Assembly (NCBI GenBank): GCA_036927565.1
Contig: JAYESD010000001.1
Span: 12,524,001 to 12,588,000, forward strand
From: Tuctoria greenei
Taxonomy: Eukaryota; Streptophyta; Magnoliopsida; Poales; Poaceae
DNA: 64,000 bases
Direction: 5' to 3'
Shown: one piece after another, positions 33,693-44,103 of the stretch
Layout: the number at the start of each line of letters is the position of its first letter
Numbering within the stretch: position 1 is the stretch's first letter
Translations under genes and position numbers: made by a program
Notes under the pieces: model-generated
What the model saw: only the letters and a program-made list of their open reading frames with translations
Told to the model about the DNA's origin: nothing
Database searches by the model: none

Positions 33693-36070
33693 ATCCTCAA
33701 GAAGCCACTTCAGAGGACCCGGATCCTTCTGATAGGATCCAGGTCATTCCTGAAGAAGCTCCGGGTTCCTCCACCCAGAACCCGGAGGTCCCCAAAGATA
33801 GTCTGGACCCCTCCGACAGGGTCCGGATCAATGGAGAGGAAGCTCCGGACCCCTCCGGGAGGGTCCGGACCGTTCAACGCCCAGTATACTTCATCAGTGA
33901 AGTGTTACATGATGCCAAGACTCGATACCTAGAGGTACATAAGATGCTCTACGCAGTTCTTATTGCCTCAAGGAAGCTTCGACACTATTTCCAAGCTCAT
34001 AAAGTCTCGGTGGCAACCTCATATCCACTTCGAGCGATTCTGCATAATCCCAATTCAACTGGGAATATAGCGAAGTGGGCAGCGGAACTGGCTGAATTCG
34101 ACCTCGAATTCATTCCAAGACAAGCAATCAAGAGTCAAGCGTTGGCAGATTTCGTGGCAGAATGGACTCCCTCTCCATCAAACTCTGGGGGCCCCAGCGA
34201 GCAGAAGAAGGAACCACAAGTTCCGGCCTTCACCAAGCCTCACTGGACCCTTTACTTCGACGGCTCCATGCAGAAGCAGGGAGCCGGAGCTGGAGTCCTT
34301 CTCCTCACACCAACCGGGGAGAAGGTAAGATACATGGTGCACCTTGATTTCAAGGCAACCAACAACATGGCGGAGTACGAAGCACTCATATATGGATTAA
34401 AGGTGGCACTATCCTTTGGTGTCAAACAGTTGCTGGTCAAAGGAGATTCACAACTTGTTATCAAACAAGTGAAGGGTGAATGCTCCTGTAATAACCTCCA
34501 GCTGGCTGCTTATCTCCTTGAAGTCCAGAGGCTTCAAAAAGACTTCGAAGTCCTAGTCCTTCACCATGTTCAGCGTGCTCACAACGTTGAAGCGGACGAA
34601 CTCTCGACCAAGGCGTCAACCGGAGCTCCGGCTCCAGACGGAACCTTTGTCCGGAGGTTGTCAAAACCCACAGTTCACCCTGCTGAGCTGAACGAAGGGG
34701 GCAAGATCAGCATCCCGAAGCTGACGGTCCCGATGGCCCTGTTACCATGGCAGCCATCAAGGGTCGTAGGTGCTGCCGGAAGCTCCGAGCAACCCAGCAC
34801 GCAAGACTCAAATGCTCAAGTCAGTTCCGATGCATGGATCTCGGAGATCCGGAACTACTTGAAAGACAACATCCTTCCTGACGATGATGTATCCGCTGAC
34901 CGGGTAGTCAGATTGGCTAAAAGATACACGTTGGTAGAAGGGGATCTCTACCGGCGCGGTGCCAACGGCATCCTAATGCGGTGCATCACAAGGGAAGAAG
35001 GCTGCGAGCTCCTCGCAGAAATCCATGGAGGCGAGTGTGGGAACCACGCGTCTTCCCGCACGCTGGTCGGAAAAGCCTTTCGGCACGGCTTCTACTGGCC
35101 AACAGCGCTCCAGGATGCTACTGAGCTAGTGAAGAAATGCAAAGCATGCCAATTTCATGCAAAGCAAATTCATACACCTGCTCAGCCCTTACAAATGATA
35201 CCTCCTACGTGGCCTTTCGCCGTGTGGGGGATGGACATCTTGGGACCCTTCCCAAGAGCCGTCGGAGGTTACAAGTTCCTGTACGTCGCCATTGACAAGT
35301 TCACCAAGTGGCCGGAAGCTACTCCTGTTGTGACGATCAACAAACAATCTGCAATCAATTTTCTACAGTCTATCGTGAGCAGATTCGGAGTCCCAAACAA
35401 GATCATCACTGATAATGGGACTCAGTTCACAAGCTCCTCATTTCAAGGATATTGCGAAGACCTCGGCATACAAGTTTGCTACGCCTCCGTAGCTCATCCT
35501 GCCAGCAATGGGCAAGTCGAGAGAGCAAACGCAGAAATCCTTAAAGGACTAAAAACGCGCACTTATGAGCGTTTGAAAAAGCACGGAGCTAATTGGATCG
35601 AAGAGCTTCCGCCCACTCTATGGGCTAACAGGACTTCTCCAAGTCGGGCAACCGGAGAAACACCCTTCTTCCTGGTGTACGGAGCAGAAGCGATCCTTCC
35701 TCCGGAGATCACCCTGGGTTCCCTCCGAGTCCGGACCTTCGACGAAGCCGCGCAGGATCAGCTCCGGCGTGAAGACCTAGACCTCCTCGAGGAGGGAAGG
35801 TGCCAAGCAGCTGTTCGGAATGCCCGATACCGCCAGGCTCTACGGCGCTATCATCAGCGGCATGTACACAACCGACAGCTCGAGGAAGGCGATCTGGTGC
35901 TACGGAGAATACTATCCAGAGAAGGGCAAAACAAACTCTCCCCCGGCTGGGAAGGACCCTTCCGAGTGATCAAAGTATCCCGTCCCGGAAGCGTTCGCTT
36001 GGCTACCGAGGATGGGACACCTCTCCCAAATCCTTGGAACATCGAGCACCTCCGTAAGTTCTACACTTAA
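33560..36070 (+). CDS. Tat Pol remainder: RNase H, second RNase H, integrase
   Basis: One frame is open to TAA 36068-36070. It starts inside the RT/RNase H boundary, then has a ~90-residue Pro/Asp/Glu-rich insertion with repeated Asp-Pro-Ser-Asp-Arg units (33600-33880). The rest of the first RNase H follows, then a second RNase H (about 34245-34620: Tyr-Phe-Asp-Gly-Ser, Ala-Glu-Tyr-Glu-Ala, Gly-Asp-Ser) as in Tat elements. Integrase has its zinc finger (about 35035-35150) and an intact triad: Asp in Gly-Met-Asp-Ile-Leu-Gly, Asp in Thr-Asp-Asn-Gly and Glu in Gly-Gln-Val-Glu-Arg. Protease and RT are absent. Whether it is translated is unknown. Confidence 0.85.
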   Translation, partial: AADEVVSMVLVAERPELPNTQESRSLREDPEVPESRSGSQLPDLNPQEATSEDPDPSDRIQVIPEEAPGSSTQNPEVPKDSLDPSDRVRINGEEAPDPSGRVRTVQRPVYFISEVLHDAKTRYLEVHKMLYAVLIASRKLRHYFQAHKVSVATSYPLRAILHNPNSTGNIAKWAAELAEFDLEFIPRQAIKSQALADFVAEWTPSPSNSGGPSEQKKEPQVPAFTKPHWTLYFDGSMQKQGAGAGVLLLTPTGEKVRYMVHLDFKATNNMAEYEALIYGLKVALSFGVKQLLVKGDSQLVIKQVKGECSCNNLQLAAYLLEVQRLQKDFEVLVLHHVQRAHNVEADELSTKASTGAPAPDGTFVRRLSKPTVHPAELNEGGKISIPKLTVPMALLPWQPSRVVGAAGSSEQPSTQDSNAQVSSDAWISEIRNYLKDNILPDDDVSADRVVRLAKRYTLVEGDLYRRGANGILMRCITREEGCELLAEIHGGECGNHASSRTLVGKAFRHGFYWPTALQDATELVKKCKACQFHAKQIHTPAQPLQMIPPTWPFAVWGMDILGPFPRAVGGYKFLYVAIDKFTKWPEATPVVTINKQSAINFLQSIVSRFGVPNKIITDNGTQFTSSSFQGYCEDLGIQVCYASVAHPASNGQVERANAEILKGLKTRTYERLKKHGANWIEELPPTLWANRTSPSRATGETPFFLVYGAEAILPPEITLGSLRVRTFDEAAQDQLRREDLDLLEEGRCQAAVRNARYRQALRRYHQRHVHNRQLEEGDLVLRRILSREGQNKLSPGWEGPFRVIKVSRPGSVRLATEDGTPLPNPWNIEHLRKFYT

Positions 36071-37318
36071 TTCCACGGAGGTGAGTCTTAAGTAACTTGA
36101 AGTGTATGTTATAGAGTCATTGTACAGAGTCGGGTAGTTCCTCCGGGAGAGCAGCCGGACCTTTCCCGAAAGGTTTGAAAAGCTCATGCAACACTTGATA
36201 CAGTCTCCGGACTAGAAGTGTGGCTAACTACCCAGGGTCAAACGAGAAACCAAACACACTTAGCCTGGTTCCGTACCCTAAGAGTGTACTCGTTTCCCAT
36301 GTACCCCGGACCTATAATGAAAGACATCTTCATGTGAAATAGACTCCACGTGCATTCATTTTTGCATAAGGCTCGACATTTTTATTTTTCTCTTTCTTGT
36401 CTATAACAGGAATGTGCAATTCTTAAGAAGTTCTAGTTTAACCGGTTTATGTACGATTTGGGTTGAATTGTCAGATTTTTTAGATTTAAATATCGTCTGT
36501 GGCCAACTCGCCTGAAAGCCGCCAAGCCATTCTAGGGCTGGAGTGCGCTATCGACTTAGCCTGGTCAAGCACCCTAAGTACGCCGCTCTACCTACACCCC
36601 GGCAGGCCAAAGTAAGGTGGGTCCATGGACAATTAGATCTAAAAGAAAAGACAATTCATCCAATCATACTAAAAATCGTGTTCAACTTGAAATTCTCTTG
36701 AGAACCGTAAGTCGCAACGAAGTTATAGATAAGAAACGAATTTTACTGTTTTTCTTGGCTTAAGTGTGCAGGAAAAATAAACTCAATATTGATGGAGAAA
36801 AACCGGAGTTAATCAAGCTCCGACTCCCACCGGCGTTAACTTAAAGATGGTGAGAAGACTCTATCACTAGAGTCTGTTGCCAGCAAGCCAGGCGTGGCAA
36901 GGGTCATTGCCGGAGCTACTAAGCTCCGACACCTTGAAGTATTAACTGTCGACACTCAACGTGTTGATAGAGGCTATTGCCGGAGCTAATAAGCTCCGAC
37001 GATGGGCAATGCCGGAGCTTCTAAGCTCCGACGACTTCAAGGGACCTTCACTATCGAAGACTTCGGACTTAAACTACACGAGTTCGAAGCAAATTTGTCT
37101 TCAACAAAACTCAACAACCTTTTGGTACATGTCCACAATCACATTGTGCACATCTACCAGGGGGCCAAGTAAAGACAAAGATGTTGAAGACAAAAAATGA
37201 AATTCACGAAAAATTGGGGATTTCATTTCATCAGAAGACCGGAGATTACATCTGGGGACAAAGGATTACAAAATTGAGGAAGAAGAGAAGATACAAATAA
37301 AGGCTAAGAAAGATAGTC
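36071..37318. other. Spacer between convergent pol and antisense gene
   Basis: No convincing gene is seen. It holds a triplicated CGGAGCT hairpin (see 36909-37032) and would be the 3' region of both the sense pol and the antisense gene. Confidence 0.6.
36909..37032. repeat. Three copies of a GCCGGAGCT...AAGCTCCGAC hairpin
   Basis: Copies lie at 36909-36930, 36979-37000 and 37011-37032. Each has a 7-bp stem (CGGAGCT/AGCTCCG) and a short variable loop. The stem motif is also scattered through the LTRs. Confidence 0.85.
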
Positions 37319-40300
37319 CTAGACCCTATGGAAGAACTCGGCGACCTTCTGGGCGACCTCCGACACGCTGCTTCGGGTAGCTTCGCCCTCTCCTTCGACG
37401 GGACCTTCAAGCACCGGGTCCAGAGGGAATCGGGGGTTCCGGCTAGTGTAACACGTCAACACATATTCTGTGACGTTCCTAGCCAAGGATTGCCCCTCGA
37501 CCTCCAACTGGTCCGCGATGACGTCGCCCACCTTGGAGAGCTTGCCACCCGCAGCGCTCAACGCCTGCAATGCAAGTTCCGGCTCCGGCTCCGGATCATC
37601 CGGAAGCACGGGGCTGAAACCCATAGGCGCCAGCGCATCGTCGGCCTTGCTCAGGAACTCCCAAATTTGCAGGGAGTCCGTCTTCCTCTGGCCCTTCATT
37701 TCTTCCAGGGACCTCCGGGTCGCCGCCAGTTCAGAGTTCTCGCGGGAGAGGCGCTCAACTTCTTTGGCGTTTTGCTGAATTTTCGCAGCAACCCGCTTTT
37801 CGAGTCTTCCGAGCTCCTCCTCCCGGAGGTGGATCTTGTTCCGGCGATCGACCAGGTCTTTCTCCCTAGCCTCTATTTTCTTCTCCCGGGCGATGAGGGC
37901 ACACTCATACTCGTAGAGCTCCTGCCCTCGCACCCAGGTCTTCTCCTCCTCCTCGAGGCAGCGCTCTTCCAATTTTTTAGCGCGCTCCTCGAGGCCCTTG
38001 TCCGCCAGAGCTGTCTTCTCGGCGAGCTCTTCTTCACGTCGCAAGACGTCATCCCGTAGCTCCAGGAGTTTTTGCTCCTCATCCTCGAGCCGCTTTTCCC
38101 TTCCCTCAAGCGCCTCTCGGCGCTTGATGAGTGCGGTACTGATGGCTTCGAGTTCATCGAACCGGGCGTTGGCCGCATCATTGGCAGCTTTAGCTTGGTC
38201 GTGGTACTCCCGGGATTTGGCGTCGAGGTTGTGAGTCATGCTCTCCCTCTCATCCAGCATCTCACCCCAGAGCTCCAAGCGGACCTTCTCCCGCTTGATC
38301 CATTCCTTGTCCGCAGCGATCCTCGACTGCGCCAGCTTGGTTTCGAATTGGAGTCTATTACGCCACCTCCTAAGGGTTTGGCGCTCCTCTTCAAGAACCT
38401 TGCTGTCGTGGAAGAAGGCTAGTTGGACTTGGCGCAGACTGGAGCAAGCGTTGTCGATGGACATCGACAGCGAGATGGGCTCCGGACCTTCTGGGGTCTC
38501 CTCCGCTGGTTCCAGCGGGTCTTCATTTACAAAAATTGGGTTCCACTCTGCGAGAGCGGAACCCCGAGCTTCCAAGGCACTAGGGCCCTCCTCCGGGATG
38601 GCCTCAGTCGCCACTGAAGAAGGTCCCGCCACCAAATCTTCATTCGCCCCCTCAGGCTGGGGGCCGGCGACTCCGTTCAGGCACTCTGGCTCCGCCACGG
38701 GTACCATCGACGTCGTCGCCTCCAATGGCTCCGGCCGGGACGCTTCTTCTGAGGGGAGCTCAAGCTCCCCCGCCTCCACCACCACCGGCTCTGCAGCCGG
38801 CGCTCCAATAACTACCGGCCTTGCGACCGGAGCTTCAGAAGTAACCGGCTCAATTGCCGGAATCACTTCAACCTCCGGCTCGCACGCCGGGGCTTCAGCT
38901 GCCTCCGGCTCAACCGCCGAAGCTCCAACATTTTCCGGCTCTGAAGCCGGGACCGCTACTTCCTCCGGTTCGACAGCCGGAGCATCTACTTCTGCAGCAC
39001 AAGTGCCCGGAGCTTCAACCTCCGAAGCGGGTGCCGCTGGCGCATCTTCGATCCCGTGGTCCGGCGCTACCACGGGAACTTCTGGAGACGAGTCGAGGTC
39101 CATGACCACGACAGCCGGCGCCGGAGCTGTCGCAGCCTCCGCCTGGGGCGGCACCAGGGCTGGAGCAGAAGCCCTCGCAGCCTCAGACACTGTGGCTGAG
39201 GGCGGAGCTTCACTCCCCTTCTTGGGAACGCTGCAGATGAAGAATGAAGAAATTGAGCAAACAGATGCTATAATTAAAAGTTAATTGAGGTAAGCAAGAA
39301 AAATTACCTTGGGAGGTTCACGCACCAACTTGCGCGAAACCTCTTTCCCGGACGTTCCGGGCTGGCCACGGTCGGCGTAGGAGCTCCGGGAGGACTCCCA
39401 GGACTTGCCGTAGCCGCGGGCGTTTCCCGGGTCGGAGCTCTCCTTGACCGGGAGGAACTCCTAGACCTGGAGGCCCTCACCGCTTCTCGAACCGGAGTCG
39501 CCTGTCCGGAGCTGGCACCTCCGGAGGGACCCATCATGGGGACAGCCGTACTCCGGGAGGATCCCACCGCCGGAACAGTAGCGCTCCGAAAAGACCCCAC
39601 CACGGGGACAGACGCTACAGCAGCGGAGGATCCTCCTCCCTGAGGACGGGGAACTGGCGGGGAAGTAGCAAGCCCGACGGACCTCCCGTCAGCATGACGC
39701 AACTTCCTCTTCCGGCTCTCTGGCTCCTCCGCCAGCTCCTTGCCCTTGCCGGTGACCTCAGCTCTTGGCTGAGAGACAGGGGCGGAGCCGCCTTCCGACA
39801 ACCCGGGGATCGCCAACGGGGCGGTCGATCTTCTCTCGACGACGCCAAGGTCGTCAAGCGCGGGCATCTTCCGCCGGAGCACCCTGCTGAACTCAACTTC
39901 CTCGTTCAGGGGGAGGAAAGCCGGTGGCGGAGTCAAGTACGCTCCGTTTACATCGATGCCGTGCTGGAATTTCTTGAGGTGAGACTCCAAGGACTTCCCC
40001 ACCATGCTGGACTTCAACCCGGTTTCGACCCGGTCTTCGTCCATCACGCTGTTGAGGGCCCAGGCGAGCTTCTCCCTCCTCTTCAGCGGCGCCCACCTGT
40101 TCGACAGGAAGTTGCAGAACACCGCCTGGGGAGTCAATCCTCCCTCTACACATTGGCGGATCCTGGACAAGACGGGGTCGAAAGCTGCCGCCAGCACCGG
40201 AACTTCGCTCCACACCGACGTGTCAATGCCGGGCAGACCGTCTGGCAGCTCCAACCGCTCATGCTCCTCCACCCGGACGACTACCCAATCTTTCTTCCAG

Positions 40301-40758
40301 TCATCCCACTTCCCGGAAGGGAACGACCGGAGGTACTTGAACGAGCACTTCTTGCGCTTCACAAAGTAGTAGAAGCCAAGGTACTCGTCACTTCGGCCGG
40401 TGGTTTGGACGGTGAAGAAAGTGCGGAAGAGCTCGATGCAGGGAGGAATGCCCACCCACATCTCGCAGAAGTGGACAAAGACGGATACAAGGAGAAGGGA
40501 GTGAGGGCCAAGGTGGTATAGCTGCAGACCATAGAAGTCCAGCAGCATCAAAAAGAAGGAAGAAAATGGTGGGATCAGCCCCACCATGGCATACGATGAA
40601 AAGTATACCATTTCGCCGGAGCGCTCCTTTTTAAAGGGAAGCTCTCCTCCGGTGCGGATTGAACGGTTGAAGAAATCCGACGACCACCCCATGAGGGCTC
40701 GGACCTTCTTCAGATCGCTCTCCGTCCTCAAACGACTCTCACGCAGACCCAACTCCAT
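37319..40758 (-). CDS. Antisense two-exon gene of the Tat element (putative gypsy-type transposon protein, coiled-coil C-terminus)
   Basis: Exon 1 runs from ATG 40758 to about 39308, intron about 39231-39307, exon 2 39230-37319. The donor is AAG/GTAATT and the acceptor a pyrimidine-rich tract ending CATCTGCAG. The split codon (2 + 1 bases) keeps the frame, giving about 1120 residues with no stop. Exon 1 encodes a globular domain (about residues 15-190) resembling the putative gypsy-type transposon family, then a Ser/Arg/Pro-rich basic tail. Exon 2 encodes an Ala/Pro/Glu-rich low-complexity segment and a coiled coil of about 280 residues. Antisense extra ORFs are known between integrase and 3' LTR in Tat elements. 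Function is unknown. Plus-strand frames here are shadows. Confidence 0.85.
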
Positions 40759-41265
40759 CGCAGCACTGCTAGGCGAGAGAAGAGAAGCAAAGCACGAGTT
40801 GGGAGTTTTGAGCGCAAGAACAGATGGAAAGCGTAAAGAACTCCCGACGGTGCGCTTTCCTTCTTAAGTAAGCCCTCGCAACGCTTGGATGGAAACTGCA
40901 GGGGAGTTAAGCATACTACTCAAGAATTCAACCCAGCCGATGACAAGAGGGCCCGGGACCACCCTGACGATCAAGTCGAGGTTCTTACCCAGGCGAACAG
41001 TTGTCATCACGAGGCGGGAAACCCAAAGGCGGCGGACTGACAAGGCGCGCGGAACCGATACGGTTTTCGTATCGGGAACCGACGACCTTCAATTGCGAGA
41101 GATCCGCACGTCAAAGATCTTATCTGCCGCCTGAGGTGCGCCACGCGTCGGGACTCAACCATAAAGCCCCGCCAAAGGCACCTCCGAAGATTCTTGAAGA
41201 CCCAGTTCAAGAGTCACAAGTATGGACCCACCTCCGGCGGAACGACTTCATCCCGTTGGCCTTCC
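40759..41265 (-). other. Leader/promoter region of the antisense gene
   Basis: It lies between the antisense ATG and the 3' LTR. No clear TATA box was found on the minus strand; its promoter could lie here or in the 3' LTR read backwards. Confidence 0.4.
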
Positions 41266-41289
41266 CCGGAGGTAGGTCCAGGGGGCCAC
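41266..41289 (+). other. Polypurine tract region of the Tat element
   Basis: A GGAGGTAGGTCCAGGGGGCC stretch lies directly before the TG of the 3' LTR. Confidence 0.7.
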
Positions 41290-42140
41290 TGTCGGTACCC
41301 TAAAAACCATACACCCCCTGAGGTTACAAAGATCTCAAGGGAAGGACATCAACTCAAATTGAAGACCCTCGGGGGCCCACTCGCCAGACGTAACCGGACC
41401 CACTCGCCAGACGTAACCGGACCCGCTTCTCCAACATGGTTAACCTCTAGGTTGCCACGTGTACTGTCAGCCCAGAGCTATTACCCGCAAGGGTGAAGCT
41501 CCGGGCCAAGTACTGAAACGGCACCTCCGGAGGTAGCCCCCGACCGAGAGAAGCTCCGGACATGACACGTGCCAGGTCACCCCGGAGCTTCCCGCTTCTC
41601 CCAAGCAAGCTCCGGAGCTGCCACGTGTCCATACGTCGGAGCTAAACCGCTTCAAATCCCCGGGAGACGTTGTAACGGCTCCGGATCTCCAAAGGACAGA
41701 TGCAGACTTCAAGACCCGATTAATTATCATTAATTCCATATTAATGACACTTAATCGGATGATATTAACACCTGTAACGGCACTGTCGGAGCCGTTACAG
41801 GGTTATTAGCAACAATTAATCTCGCGTATCCATACTAGTAACCGCCAGGGCCACATGTCGGGCCAGGCTGACTTGTAACGGTTTGTCCTTGTGCTATAAA
41901 AGGACAAACCGACGATACACGAGAGGAAGGGAACACTCGAAGCTCACAAGTTAATACAACAAACACACACCCGTGGAGTAGGGTATTACGCTCAGGCGGC
42001 CCGAACCACGTAAACCACCGTGTCACTCGTGTCCGAATCGCATTTCACTTTCTTAGATCTCCGCGCGCCCAGACCGAACCACAAACTCCTTCAAACACTT
42101 TTCATAGTGTTAGGGGATCTGCCGACTCCAACAGTCGACA
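41290..42140 (+). repeat. 3' LTR of the Tat element (851 bp)
   Basis: No difference from the 5' LTR was seen on a full read-through. The target duplication GCGCC follows at 42141-42145. Confidence 0.95.
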
Positions 42141-42145
42141 GCGCC

Positions 42146-43118
42146 GATCGACCCCCAAGTCGCGTACGCAAGCGGAGGCGGGAAGGCCCACGGACGGTGA
42201 GTTCTTCGTGTGTTTCATTGTTTTTTTCAATTAATCTTCTTCTACTTAGTGTTTTCATTCTTTTGCAGGTTTGCTATTTTTGATGGAGTTGTCGACTCGA
42301 GGTCGACACAACCTTTGAAAGGCGCTTCATCGTCGCAGGCTTCGACCGTTGGGACCAGTGGTCGTCTCTCGCAGACCCAGCTGGAGCTTCAGGCCATGAG
42401 GGAGACGCTGACGCAAACCCAGGCAGTGCTGGAGAGGACGAGAGCGGAGGCAAGAGAGGAGCAGTAGAGGACAGCCTTAATGATGGCCCAGATGCAAGTA
42501 GCGATGGCGGTAAGTAATTTAAAGTATGGTAGTTAAATTTCACAATACTTCAATAACATAAATCTTCTAATATTTTGCAATGGCAGGCTCTTGCTCGACA
42601 CAGCGGTCAGGATATCGAGATTCCTATGCTTCCACCGCAGCAGACACCGGAGGAGGTGATAAACTCCCTCTTTAATATTTTTGTATCCATTTTAGTATTT
42701 TACATAGAGAGATAAGGAGGTAGAACATAGAGGTAGACCTTGATGACTTGTGAGATATTGATTCCTATAGTGGTGAGGAAGTTAAGTGTAATCAAGCTTT
42801 TGGTGGGTAATACCATAATATTATAGTTGGATTGCTCCATATTAAGTCATGCACCTGGGATATCACATAGGATTTCAAGAGGTAATATAGCATGACTGTC
42901 AAAAATATCAAAGACCACTACATTACCTCTTGAAACCTTCTGTGATAGCCCAGGTGCATGACTTAATGTGAAGCAATGCAACTCTAACATTATCATTGAT
43001 GTTTTTGGACTCTGATGTTATCACTGAGTTGACATTGATGCTTACTAGTGATTATGTTGCTTCTGCAGGGTTCGGGAACACGCCGAGAAGATCACGGAGG
43101 TAGTGGAGGGGCTAGTGT
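42146..43118 (+). pseudogene. CACTA second gene, 3' exons
   Basis: The exon interrupted at 31678 resumes with Asp-Pro-Gln-Val-Ala-Tyr-Ala-Ser-Gly-Gly-Gly-Lys, the usual end of the Ptta core, in frame across one GCGCC copy. A GTGAGT donor lies near 42197. The next exon (about 42270-42510) has a Gln/Arg-rich coiled coil and a premature TAG at 42465-42467. Further exons lie near 42587-42656 and 43073-43118 (TAG). The intron before the last exon holds a fold-back MITE. Confidence 0.75.
42812..43001. repeat. Fold-back MITE (~80-90-bp arms) in a CACTA intron
   Basis: The arms pair around AAGTCATGCACCTGGG (42843 on) and its complement CCCAGGTGCATGACTT (42949-42965), with high identity in the inner ~50 bp. 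The loop is about 30 bp. Terminal bases and target duplication were not resolved. Confidence 0.8.
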
Positions 43119-43269
43119 GTAGCCCAGTGGAACTTATTTTGCAAATTGTGTTGTTGTCAATGTTTTGGACTATATTTTGTAACTGTTATGATGTGTGTAT
43201 GTTATCTGTCTGTTCTGTGTTCTCGCCATCGAGCGAGGTAGTCAGTTTTGTTTTTAAAAAAATTTGAAA

Positions 43270-43628
43270 ACTTAACTTACGTCGGCTATGGAATTGCCGA
43301 TGTTAGCCCAGTTTAACTTACGTCGGTCAGACCATACCGACGTAAGTTAAACCACTTAACTTACATCAGTTTGGAACAACCGACGTAAGTTAGAGCACTT
43401 AACTTACTTCGGTCTGCAGCAACCAACGTTACTTACATCGGCTGCTGTAGACCGATGTAATTAAAGTAACTTACGTCGGTGGCCGACGTAAGTTACCTTA
43501 ATTACGTGCTACGTCGGTCAACCACCGACGTAATTAAGTAAAAACCGACATAATTAAGTTACTTACGTCGATTTAGACATTAATTATGTCAGCTCTAGCC
43601 GACGTAATTGATCAATATTCCTGTAGTG
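43270..43628 (+). repeat. CACTA subterminal repeats and right terminus
   Basis: About a dozen direct and inverted copies of ACTTACGTCGG (several degenerate) lead to the terminus TTCCTGTAGTG (43618-43628). This is the classic CACTA end structure and the likely binding region for element proteins. Confidence 0.92.
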
Positions 43629-43743
43629 CACGCCAGAAAACTCTTGCGACTGTTCGGCGTCCTCATGCACCTCTGTTCGTCATCACCAGGACAGTGTGTC
43701 CAGGCACGTAGAGATAGGTCAGTTTTTTGTTTGAGCTGTGAAC

Positions 43744-43851
43744 TCAGCTATTCCTAGTCTGCACCTCCAGGTCCTTGACGCGGTGATGCATCAGTACGGT
43801 GGTCAAGGAGTACTCGTAGTCGACGACACACCTGTACTCCTGATTCACCAT
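43744..43851 (-). pseudogene. Possible gene fragment (35 codons) after a GC-rich leader
   Basis: On the minus strand CGCCATGG at 43851 has a good plant start context. A GC-rich, C/T-rich leader (about 43850-44030 read backwards) precedes it and a 35-codon frame ends at TGA 43744-43746. No family was recognised. It may be a captured exon or chance. No other gene is seen in 43629-44100. Confidence 0.25.
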
Positions 43852-44103
43852 GGCGAGGCAGGCGGGCGGCTGCGACCGCGAGGGAGGCGGGTAGAGGAGA
43901 CAAGACTGAGGCTGGCGGCGGAGGTCGCGAGGGAGGCGGTCTTTCGCGGTGAGGGAGGCACGATTAAGGCTGCCGGCGACCAGGGAAATGGGGAATCCAG
44001 CGCAATCGATGGAGGAGGAACATAGGGAGATGATAGAGTGAGGAGCTGAGCCGATAGAGTGAGCCGCCGGTCCATCCAGGAAGGAAGAAGGTGTGGGAGG
44101 TGG

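Larger units (their letters stand above)
31679..42140 (+). mobile_element. Ty3/gypsy Tat-lineage element, internally deleted, very recent (10.5 kb)
   Basis: Two 851-bp LTRs (TGTCGG...CGACA) are identical by eye and flanked by a perfect GCGCC duplication in an exon of the CACTA second gene. Internally there are PBS, gag, RNase H (including a second, Tat-type RNase H), integrase, a long spacer, a two-exon antisense gene and a polypurine tract. The end of gag, protease and RT are missing, so it depends on another element for movement. Confidence 0.93.
13849..43628 (+). mobile_element. CACTA (En/Spm) DNA transposon, decayed, nested by two retrotransposons; left end not found
   Basis: The host element is recognised from a TNP2-type transposase gene (14320-29904, split), a second Ptta/En/Spm-type gene (29983-43118, split) and a right terminus with subterminal repeats ending in TAGTG at 43624-43628 (reverse complement CACTACAGGAA). 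Both genes read left to right. The left CACTA end and left subterminal repeats are not between 13849 and 14319. They are either deleted or lie left of the window behind the SIRE remnant and the chromovirus. Confidence 0.85.

Noticed and set aside
33425..36070. Apparent full-length intact Tat polyprotein
   Set aside because: The frame is open, but its first ~45 codons are out-of-frame gag sequence, and protease and RT are missing; only RNase H and integrase are real.
37328..39284. Plus-strand frames of 243 and 348 codons
   Set aside because: They are shadows of the antisense gene, which has the coiled-coil pattern, splice sites and family resemblance.
39694..40521. Plus-strand frame of 275 codons
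   Set aside because: It lies opposite exon 1 of the antisense gene and has no recognisable domain.
43270..43628. Telomere- or centromere-like tandem array
   Set aside because: Mixed direct and inverted ACTTACGTCGG units ending in TAGTG are CACTA subterminal repeats.
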